Below, piece after piece: positions 9,553-15,409 of a stretch of DNA of 18,526 nucleotides (positions are counted from its first letter, which is position 1; each line of letters opens with the position of its first letter). A program made the position numbers and the translations under genes. This DNA comes from Deltaproteobacteria bacterium (GTDB lineage: Bacteria > Myxococcota > Polyangia > Polyangiales > B10-G4). The notes beneath the pieces were generated by a model. That model was given only the letters and a program-made list of their open reading frames with translations. It was not told where the DNA came from and ran no database searches. The stretch lies in assembly GCA_019312705.1 (NCBI GenBank), contig JAFDCW010000018.1, forward strand, positions 1 through 18,526. The letters run 5' to 3'.

Positions 9553-10008
9553 TCACTCGGCGGACGCGGCCGGCTCGTTTTCGGCGCCGTCCGCCGGCGC
9601 CCCTGCGCCCGATGACTCAGAAGGCCCGCCGGCCGTATTGGCTCGGTGGGTCGCCGTGTGAGGCGTCAACTCGTCGAGGGTACGATCCATGATCGAACGC
9701 TTCTCGGCCGAGAGGTGGGAGCTGTCGGCGTGGCCCGACTCTTCCCGTGCGAGGGCCAGGAAATGCAGGGCATCATCGCGCCGGCCGAGGCGGTACGCCG
9801 TCATTCCGCGCAAATAGTAGAAACGCGCCCGGTGTTCGTCGTCGAGGACGGCGACGTCTGAACCGATGTCCGCAAGCCAGACCTCGGCGTCGTCGTATTT
9901 GGCCTCCTCGTAGGCGTTCTCCGCCTGAATGAGGTCATTCGACAACGTCCCGCAGGCCCCGAGGAGGGCACCGGCGGCGAGGACCAGGATAAGGCGCGCG
10001 ATTCTCAT
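9553..10008 (-). CDS. Small TPR-like lipoprotein
   Basis: This 151-residue product starts at ATG 10008-10006. The signal ends in a good lipobox, 'LLGAC' with Cys19. Residues about 25-90 look like one to two tetratricopeptide-type helical pairs ('ENAYEEAKYDDAEVWLADI', 'RARFYYLRGMTAYRLGRRDD', 'ALHFLALAREE'). The C-terminal 40 residues are Ala/Gly/Ser/Glu low complexity. It is probably a lipid-anchored periplasmic adaptor; no partner can be inferred. The SD is weak (only a G run close to the ATG). Confidence 0.83.
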   Translation of the reverse strand: MRIARLILVLAAGALLGACGTLSNDLIQAENAYEEAKYDDAEVWLADIGSDVAVLDDEHRARFYYLRGMTAYRLGRRDDALHFLALAREESGHADSSHLSAEKRSIMDRTLDELTPHTATHRANTAGGPSESSGAGAPADGAENEPAASAE

Positions 10009-10103
10009 CCCCGGGAGAATACCGGGGGCACCCCGCGCGTTTCAAACCCTGGATACGACAACGCCGAGGACCATCGGGGATGGCGCTCGGCGCGTCGGGG
10101 TCC

Positions 10104-10136
10104 TAGAATCTATTTCAGAGGTGGTGGTTTCCACCA
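10104..10136 (+). promoter_or_regulatory. -10-like TAGAAT followed by a perfect short hairpin
   Basis: TAGAAT at 10104-10109 resembles a sigma70 -10; no good -35 is seen 17 bp upstream. A few bases past a hypothetical start, TGGTGG (10122-10127), TTT and CCACCA (10131-10136) form a perfect 6-bp stem with a 3-nt loop, as seen at the 5' ends of some small RNAs. Weak as a promoter call; the stem itself is certain. Confidence 0.3.
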
Positions 10137-10240
10137 AAGGGCAGCCCGGAGAGGCCTCTAACAGCTCCCCGGACTACTCAGAACTAAGAAGAGAAGAATC
10201 TAAGAGACGAAGAAAGCGAAAGTAAGCAAGTAGACCAAGC

Positions 10241-10465
10241 GTGTCGAAAGCTAAGCAGAGGTCTAAAAGAGCCACGAAGTCAGGCGCCATGCGGGCAAGC
10301 AGTTCGACTGACGAGGGGCCCAAAAAGTATCGGGCTAAGAAGCCAAGAGGGCGGGGCGACCCGCCTTCTTCGTTCCGTCTCACTAGCAACCTCGGTGCCA
10401 AAGTGGCAGACACACCGCCGTCACGCCGACAAAACGGAAAACGCTTTGTGATTCCCGGAGTTTAG
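10241..10465 (+). CDS. Possible small Lys/Arg-rich protein (doubtful)
   Basis: The 74-codon frame runs from GTG 10241 to TAG 10463-10465. It is strongly basic ('SKAKQRSKRATKSG', 'KKYRAKKPRGRGD') with no recognised domain. Third-position G/C is about 58% by hand count, far below the near-saturated wobble of neighbouring genes. No SD precedes it. The same frame continues upstream past a single TAA (10223-10225) into another basic stretch, 'RREESKRRRKRK'. It may be a pseudogene or simply purine-rich non-coding DNA; coding status is unproven. Confidence 0.2.
   Translation: MSKAKQRSKRATKSGAMRASSSTDEGPKKYRAKKPRGRGDPPSSFRLTSNLGAKVADTPPSRRQNGKRFVIPGV
10345..10370 (+). ncRNA. Strong 11-bp hairpin with GCGA (GNRA) tetraloop
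   Basis: AAGAGGGCGGG (10345-10355) pairs with CCCGCCTTCTT (10360-10370), 11 bp including one G-U, around a GCGA loop (10356-10359). GNRA loops are typical of folded RNA when read on the plus strand (the complement would be UCGC). The 3' side is pyrimidine-rich but lacks a run of T, so it is a poor intrinsic terminator. It may be the end of, or a domain within, a plus-strand RNA. Confidence 0.4.
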
Positions 10466-10520
10466 CCGCAGGTGCGTAGCGGGCTTCGCGGCTTCGCCCT
10501 CCCGGGCGCGCCGACGAATC

Positions 10521-10538
10521 CATGACATTCTTGTCATG
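10521..10538. promoter_or_regulatory. Perfect 18-bp dyad CATGACA-TTCT-TGTCATG
   Basis: Seven-base perfect arms at 10521-10527 and 10532-10538 lie 40 bp beyond the stop of the minus-strand subtilase. A second GC-rich hairpin (CGCCC 10495-10499, GGGCG 10504-10508) follows further downstream on the minus strand. Together they could end transcription without a U-tract, or the dyad could be an operator for a dimeric regulator. Confidence 0.45.
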
Positions 10539-10578
10539 CAGAGTCCCGGGGGTCGGCCGTGCGCGCCCCCGGGCCCTT

Positions 10579-12480
10579 TCAGCGAGGCCGGATCGCCCCG
10601 AGGCGTGCGATCAGGGCTGCGAGGCCCGCCTGGACCAGGAGCCAGGGCCCGACGAGCCACGCCGGCAAGAGGGCCACGTGCACGGTCGGGACGAGGGCCT
10701 CGAGGGCCAGCCACGCCGCAAAGGCGATTCCGGTGCCCACGACGATGGGCGAGGCCCGGCGGACGCCCAGGAGGAGCGCCGCCACCCCGAAGGGCACGAG
10801 GGCGCTGAGGGCGAAGGCGGCCAACCACGGGCCCCCGAGGGACGCCAGGGCCCCGGGAAGGCCGCCGGCGACGAGGCCCTCGAGGGACAGCCCTGGGACC
10901 CAGTGGAGGGGGAGGAGCGACAGAGCCCCAGCGACGACCGCCGCGACGACGAGAGTCGGGGCCAGACCGGATGCGAGGCCGGGGACGAGCTTGTTCCGGC
11001 GTCGAAGCCCGAAGATGAGCCCCAAGCCGAGCAAGACCGAGAGCGCCCCGCGCATGCCCCCGAGGCCTTCGTGGCTCGCCCGGAGCGCCGCGTTCGCCTG
11101 GACGAGGCCACTGCCATAGCGCCTCGTATCGCCCTTGGACTTCGCCGTCTCGGTCAGGATGCGCTCGATGGCGTCGGGGTCGGTGATGCCCGAAGCCGAA
11201 AGCAGGGCGGCGACGCCGGCGACGTGGGGCGTGGCCATCGACGTGCCCTGGTAGGCGACGTAGTCGTGGCGGTCCGGCGTCCGGACCATCGTATTTTGCA
11301 AAACGCCGTCCGGCATTCCGTCGCCGTTCTGGTCGACGCGCAGATCCCCCCCCGGAGCCACGATGTCGAGGCCTCGGCCGTAGGAGCTGTAGAAGGCGAG
11401 CTCTTCGTCGAAGCGTACGGCGCCGACCGCGATGACGTGGGGATAGGCGCCGGGATATTCGACCCGGGACCGGGAGGCGTTGCCCGCCGCCGCGACGACA
11501 ACGACGCCCTTTTGGTGGGCGTGCTCGATGGCGCGGCGGATGACCTGGGACGGCATGCCGCCGCCGAGGGACATGTTGATGACGTTGGCGCCGTTGTCGG
11601 CGGCGTAGCGGATGCCGGCGGCGAGGGAGCCCCAGCCGCCGGAGCCCCGGGCGTCGAGGACCCGGACCGGCATGATGGCGGCTTCGGGCGCGACGCCGGC
11701 CACGCCGACGCCGTTGTTCGTCGACTGGGCGACGGTGCCGGCAACGTGGGTGCCGTGGCCGTGCTCGTCGTCGGGGCTGCCGTCTCGGTCGATGGCATCG
11801 AAGCCTTGCACGAAGCGCGTATCGGCGAGGTCCGGGACCTGCACGAAGCGGCCCTCGGTTCGATAGAGCACGCCGGTATCGAGGATCGCCACGACGGCGC
11901 CGCGGCCCCGGGTCCGCGCCCAGGCATCAGGCATCTGGATTTGGTCCAGGTGCCACTGGTGCTTGTAGTACGGGTCGTTCGGGCGGAAGGGGCCCCGGGC
12001 CGGTGTCGCGTCCTGATCATGGAGGGTCTCCGAGGACCGTTCGCTGAGCATGAACGCCTCGGCCCCCACGGGCAGCCCCCAGGTGCGCTCGAGCTCTACG
12101 GCTTCGACCGATTCGTCATCCCGGAGAGCCCGGAGGATGTCCTGGAACTCGCTCTCGGGGGGAGCCAGGCGATAGAGCTGCGCCTCCTCGGAGAGCATCT
12201 CGACGAGGGCGCCGGAGTCTCCGAGTCCGGCAACATCGGATGGCCACCCAAAGGGTGCGATGGCGCCCTGGAGCAGCGCGGCGATGCGCCGGCGCGTATC
12301 GCCGCCCGAGTCGTCGGCGAGGTCGACGAGGATGCGCCCGGTCGGGGCATCGGCGTGCAAGACGTCCGCCGCGGGCTCCGAGGAACCCCCCTCGGGCAGG
12401 CGAACCGCGACGGAGGTCGCGAAGAGGCCACCGACCAGGCCGATGAGCAAGAGGGGCAGCGCGCGGCGGGCTTTCTTCAC
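10579..12480 (-). CDS. Membrane-attached S8 (subtilisin-like) serine protease with polytopic C-terminus
   Basis: The 633-residue product starts at GTG 12480-12478 with GAGG nine bases upstream. Residues 1-26 are a signal/anchor. Residues 45-160 are an N-terminal propeptide-like region. The peptidase domain (about 175-468) has all three catalytic residues in canonical settings: D201 in 'VAILDTGV', H242 in 'HGHGTHVAGT' and S414 in 'GTSMATPHVAG', plus oxyanion Asn334 in 'AAAGN'. 'DQNGDGMPDG' at 383-392 is a calcium-loop-like insertion. After the protease, residues about 475-628 hold roughly five to six hydrophobic segments, the first followed by 'GLRRRNK'. This makes the protease face the periplasm while the C-terminus sits in the membrane. 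The combination resembles mycosin-like anchoring, but with many more membrane segments. The gene is collinear with the cNMP-domain gene (173 bp upstream). Substrate unknown. Confidence 0.93.
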   Translation of the reverse strand: MKKARRALPLLLIGLVGGLFATSVAVRLPEGGSSEPAADVLHADAPTGRILVDLADDSGGDTRRRIAALLQGAIAPFGWPSDVAGLGDSGALVEMLSEEAQLYRLAPPESEFQDILRALRDDESVEAVELERTWGLPVGAEAFMLSERSSETLHDQDATPARGPFRPNDPYYKHQWHLDQIQMPDAWARTRGRGAVVAILDTGVLYRTEGRFVQVPDLADTRFVQGFDAIDRDGSPDDEHGHGTHVAGTVAQSTNNGVGVAGVAPEAAIMPVRVLDARGSGGWGSLAAGIRYAADNGANVINMSLGGGMPSQVIRRAIEHAHQKGVVVVAAAGNASRSRVEYPGAYPHVIAVGAVRFDEELAFYSSYGRGLDIVAPGGDLRVDQNGDGMPDGVLQNTMVRTPDRHDYVAYQGTSMATPHVAGVAALLSASGITDPDAIERILTETAKSKGDTRRYGSGLVQANAALRASHEGLGGMRGALSVLLGLGLIFGLRRRNKLVPGLASGLAPTLVVAAVVAGALSLLPLHWVPGLSLEGLVAGGLPGALASLGGPWLAAFALSALVPFGVAALLLGVRRASPIVVGTGIAFAAWLALEALVPTVHVALLPAWLVGPWLLVQAGLAALIARLGAIRPR

Positions 12481-12653
12481 TCGGTCAGACCTCGGGGCTC
12501 GGGAAATGCATGGAGTGCGGCAGGGGTGAGACCCGCCGGAAACGCCCTAATTGGGTAACCACGGAGGCCAGGGCCCGCAATTTAGCGGTGACCAGCGCGA
12601 GAGAGAGCCAATGATTGCGTACTCTTGTAGAGGGATGGTCCCGAGGCCCGGCG

Positions 12654-13982
12654 TCAGATCAAGATGAAGTCGTCTTCGGACAGCTCCTCGATGTCGCCGT
12701 CAGCATCGGTGGCCATCACGATCTGCGTATCCATCAGGCGCTCGTCGCCGAGGTTTTCGACGTACTCGCGGATGGGCGCGACGGCGGCGATGAGGCGCTG
12801 GAAATACTCCCGGGCGAGCAGCATCACGGTGGCGTTGGTCGCGGCGGTCACGGAGGCGGTCGTCGGGGAATCGTTGAGGAGGGAGATCTCGCCGAAGACG
12901 TCCCCGGGCTTCAGCGTCGCGAGCAGCACCTTCTCGTCGCCGTCGACCTTCGAGACGTCCATCTCGCCACTGAGCACGACGTAGAGGCCCTTGCCGGGCT
13001 CGCCCTCCTCGATGATGAGGGTCCCCGGGGCGACGTCGTGGGCGGAGAACCGTCGCATGAGGTCAAAGCGCTGGCGCCGGTCGAGGGGCCGGAACAGGGC
13101 CGCCGTCGCGAGCAGGTTGTTGAGCAATCGCTCCCGGGTGAACTTGTCGAGGGCTGAGGCGATGGTCGAGACCTCTTCCGCCGCCGCCGTGAGGGCGGCA
13201 CGGTCGAACTCGAAGAGGTCACAGTCGGTCACCGAGGTCACCGTGGCCGACCGCGGCAACGCGCTCACCAGGGCCATCTCGCCGAAAATCGACCCGTCGT
13301 GGAGCGTGGCGAGGCGATGCTCGGCACCGTCGTCGTCGACGCGCGAGATGAGCACGGTGCCCCGGGCCAGGACGAAGAACGACTGCCCGACGTCACCCTG
13401 TTTGATGAGGGTGTCCCCCGGGCGGGTCCGGACGAGCTTGAGGGCCTCGAGGACCCGAGCGAAGGCGTCCGCCGGCAGCTCGCTGAAGAGGGGAATCGGC
13501 GGCAGGTTCTCGGGATAGGCCGCGATGGCCTGAGTATCTGCGGCGAGCTCTTCGGCCACCGGCACCAGCTGTTCGATCGGCGGCGCCGCCGACATGTCGA
13601 GGCCCTCGGGGAGCTCGGCCTCCGGGTCCCCGGGCGAGATGCGCACCGACCGACCGATCTTTTCGGAACCGACGGCGTAGAGCTCGGCGAGGTCTGCTAG
13701 GAGCGCGATGAGCTGGGGCTCCAGCGCGGTCAGGATCTTGAGCGCCACGAGCGCCCGCCCCGGGTACCCGGCGTGGGAGCCATGGCGCGCTAGGGCCGTG
13801 TAGACAACCGCCGCCCGCTGGATCTCGCCGAGGGCGAGGAGCGTATCGGCGACCCGAAGCCGGGCGTCGAGGTTGACGGGCTGCAGGCGCACCAAAGCCG
13901 TATAGGCATGCAGCGCAGCATGGAAATCGTCCGCGAACAGCCGGGCGTCCGCATGGGCCTTCAAATCGCCGACGGTCTTCAT
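12654..13982 (-). CDS. Protein with helical repeats and two cyclic-nucleotide-binding-type domains
   Basis: ATG 13982-13980 gives 442 residues beginning 'MKTVGDLKAHADARLFADDF'. An alternative GTG at 14066 would overlap the end of the CAP gene and adds an unconvincing 28 residues. Neither start has an SD. Residues about 5-110 are TPR-like helices. The first cNMP domain (about 165-285) has the phosphate-cassette pattern 'FGEMALVSALPRSATV', with Glu and the conserved Arg (R244). The second (about 295-412) has 'FGEISLLNDSPTTASV', where that Arg is Thr, so it probably does not bind nucleotide in the canonical way. No DNA-binding or enzymatic domain follows; the tail is acidic ('DIEELSEDDFILI'). 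Such proteins are probably regulatory scaffolds responding to cAMP/cGMP, cytoplasmic. It lies 59 bp downstream of the CAP gene and may share its transcript. Confidence 0.9.
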   Translation of the reverse strand: MKTVGDLKAHADARLFADDFHAALHAYTALVRLQPVNLDARLRVADTLLALGEIQRAAVVYTALARHGSHAGYPGRALVALKILTALEPQLIALLADLAELYAVGSEKIGRSVRISPGDPEAELPEGLDMSAAPPIEQLVPVAEELAADTQAIAAYPENLPPIPLFSELPADAFARVLEALKLVRTRPGDTLIKQGDVGQSFFVLARGTVLISRVDDDGAEHRLATLHDGSIFGEMALVSALPRSATVTSVTDCDLFEFDRAALTAAAEEVSTIASALDKFTRERLLNNLLATAALFRPLDRRQRFDLMRRFSAHDVAPGTLIIEEGEPGKGLYVVLSGEMDVSKVDGDEKVLLATLKPGDVFGEISLLNDSPTTASVTAATNATVMLLAREYFQRLIAAVAPIREYVENLGDERLMDTQIVMATDADGDIEELSEDDFILI

Positions 13983-14041
13983 GGGGGCACGATAGACGAC
14001 GAGGCGTGTTTCGGGGAAGGGCCGTCCGCCTCCGAAAAACG

Positions 14042-15064
14042 TCAGCGCCCCATGAAGCGGGGCCACGACGAGAGCAAGACGACGAGGCAGACCCGCCCGG
14101 CATCGTCTTCGGAGGTCCCGATGCCGACATCGGTGAAGCGGCGGCCTGCAAGGGTCATCAGATGCGACGGGCTCGCGACCAGGGCGTCCATTGCAGCCCC
14201 AGGGGTAGCCCCACGGGCCACGGTCTCGCCGACAGCCCGGGCGACGATGCCCTCGCGCCGGAGCCTCTCTTCGGGGTCGACCCCCTCGCGCTGATGAGAA
14301 ATCCGGCCCCTCTCGCAGACATCGGCCGCTTGGCGCTCGGCCTCGCCGGAGAGCAGCCGGTTGTCGCGGAGGGGGGATGCCCCGCGGGCACGGCGTAGGT
14401 CGTAGAGGCGACGCTCGACGTCCTCGCCGCCGGGGGTGCTGTCGAGCACGTCCTCGGCGCTGCCGTTGATCACGAGCTCAGCGACGGGGCGAGGCCCGGT
14501 GGGCCCGGTCGCCAGGAGCTGGAGCAGCCCCGGGCGCTCGTCGAGTTCAGAAGGAAGCCGTACGCCCCGGGAGAGCGTCTGCCGAGTCACCGGCACGTGC
14601 ACCACCTCGCCCTCCCCGAGGCGCACCACGACGGCGGGGTCGCGGAAACCCGACGCGAGATTGGCGACGAGTCCGCGCGGTGTGAGCTCGAGGGTGGCGG
14701 CGGAGACCGCGGTGAGCACGATGCGCCGCCCTTCGTCCTGGGCTTCGCCGCAGAGGAGCGGTGCGTCGGCTTCTTCGCGGCGTTCGCGAACCCAGCTGCG
14801 CACGCGGCGCCGGTCGCGACGGCTTCGGGGGGACACGGTGACGGCGCGGACGATCGGCGCCGTGGCCCCGGCTTCACGGGCGACCTTCAGGAGCTCGGTC
14901 GGCGACGGTGCGTCGGGGTCGTCGAGCAGTTTCGCGGCCGCGCGGCTGAGGGCGTCGTCGAGCTCGCAGGGGGGGGCTTGGGCGAAGGCGGGTGTAGGCG
15001 AGGCCAAGGAGGTCGACAAGACGAACGCGGCGAAGAGAAGAATGGCGGGGACGAAGCGCTGCAT
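14042..15064 (-). CDS. Exported CAP/SCP-domain protein
   Basis: The 340-residue product starts at ATG 15064-15062; the SD is weak (TAGGG about nine bases upstream). Residues 1-28 form a signal peptide (hydrophobic 5-20, cleavage near AFA-QA). Residues about 30-210 are an unassigned domain often found before CAP domains in related exported proteins. Residues about 213-335 are a CAP (YkwD/SCP-like) domain: 'RRLYDLRRARGASPLRDN', 'ERGRISHQ' (H257), 'AVGETVARG' (E280), 'ASPSHLMTLAGRRFTDVGIG' (H301) and 'VCLVVLLSSW'. The His-Glu-His positions match the conserved CAP cavity. Function in bacteria is poorly defined; an envelope or extracellular role is inferred. It is oriented with, and 345 bp beyond, secA. 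Confidence 0.9.
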   Translation of the reverse strand: MQRFVPAILLFAAFVLSTSLASPTPAFAQAPPCELDDALSRAAAKLLDDPDAPSPTELLKVAREAGATAPIVRAVTVSPRSRRDRRRVRSWVRERREEADAPLLCGEAQDEGRRIVLTAVSAATLELTPRGLVANLASGFRDPAVVVRLGEGEVVHVPVTRQTLSRGVRLPSELDERPGLLQLLATGPTGPRPVAELVINGSAEDVLDSTPGGEDVERRLYDLRRARGASPLRDNRLLSGEAERQAADVCERGRISHQREGVDPEERLRREGIVARAVGETVARGATPGAAMDALVASPSHLMTLAGRRFTDVGIGTSEDDAGRVCLVVLLSSWPRFMGR

Positions 15065-15166
15065 AGGGGGATGACCCTACGTGAAGACCCGGCGAGGCCC
15101 TCAATTCTGGGCCAACGGACGCCCCCTAGTCCTCAACCAAGCGCACTTTTCTTAGTCGAGCGGGAA

Positions 15167-15239
15167 TTCACCTGAAAGGCCCGGTGTTCATGGGGTTGCA
15201 AAACCCATCCACGAACAACGGGAGCTCCTTTCAGGTGAA
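15167..15239 (+). ncRNA. Long multi-segment hairpin, possible structured RNA or miniature inverted-repeat element
   Basis: TTCACCTGAAAGG (15167-15179) and CCTTTCAGGTGAA (15227-15239) are perfect 13-bp inverted arms. Inside them CCCG (15180-15183) pairs with CGGG (15219-15222), TGTTC (15185-15189) with GAACA (15213-15217), and GGGTT (15193-15197) with AACCC (15202-15206) around a GCAA tetraloop. The alternative inner stem ATGGG/CCCAT is also possible. The whole block folds almost end to end with only short bulges. No T-run follows on either strand, so it is not a standard terminator. No clear target-site duplication flanks it. Confidence 0.5.
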
Positions 15240-15314
15240 GAGAACCATACGACGCAAGATGAAGCGTGGCGAGCGGTTTTCGTCTCTAGAACTGGCACAT
15301 CGGGCTGGGTCAAT

Positions 15315-15371
15315 AAGACGAAGAAGACGAAGAGCGTCCCCGAGTTCCCCAAGAGCGTCCCCGAGTTCCGA
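15315..15371. repeat. Adjacent short tandem repeats (9 bp x2, then 21 bp x2)
   Basis: AAGACGAAG is repeated exactly at 15315-15323 and 15324-15332. It runs directly into two 21-bp units (15330-15350 and 15351-15371) that share 19 of 21 bases, starting AAGAGCGTCCCCGAG. These lie 40-95 bp past the secA stop, suggesting replication-slippage DNA with no coding role. Confidence 0.75.
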
Positions 15372-15409
15372 GGGCCGGCTCGGCGACCGCGCGGACGCCC
15401 CCGCGCCCT

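Larger units (their letters stand above)
10009..10578. other. 570-bp stretch without a recognisable gene; compositionally odd islet
   Basis: This lies between the starts/ends of two minus-strand genes. About 10110-10465 is visibly lower in GC and purine-rich on the plus strand (many AAG, AGA, GAA), unlike the GC-rich coding DNA on both sides. It holds a -10-like TAGAAT, three clear hairpins and a Lys/Arg-rich open frame, listed separately. Nothing matches tmRNA, RNase P, SRP or 6S RNA by eye. It may be a non-coding RNA locus, a foreign insertion or a decayed gene. Confidence 0.6.
15065..15409. other. 345-bp intergenic stretch between secA and the CAP gene
   Basis: No gene is supported. It contains a 73-bp hairpin (15167-15239), a 9-bp and a 21-bp tandem repeat (15315-15371) and a purine-rich, relatively low-GC middle (15240-15335). 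It would serve as the 3' region of secA and the 5' region of the CAP gene. An open plus-strand frame crosses it but continues into antisense secA and is not credible. Confidence 0.6.

Noticed and set aside
10174..10413. 79-codon hydrophobic frame on the minus strand in the odd islet
   Set aside because: Leu/Phe/Ala richness is what the complement of AAG/AGA-rich DNA gives; start is a GTG with no SD.
10522..12558. 678-codon plus-strand frame opposite the subtilase
   Set aside because: The subtilase triad and signal peptide on the minus strand are decisive; the plus frame is Arg/Glu/Gly/Asp-rich shadow.
13983..14066. GTG 14066 as start of the cNMP-domain gene
   Set aside because: The extension overlaps the CAP gene, has no SD and resembles no domain; ATG 13982 begins right at the helical repeats, though it too lacks an SD.
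15167..15239. Integron attC site or intrinsic terminator
   Set aside because: No GTTRRRY/RYYYAAC core sites for attC, no integrase or cassette nearby, and no T-run on either strand for a terminator.
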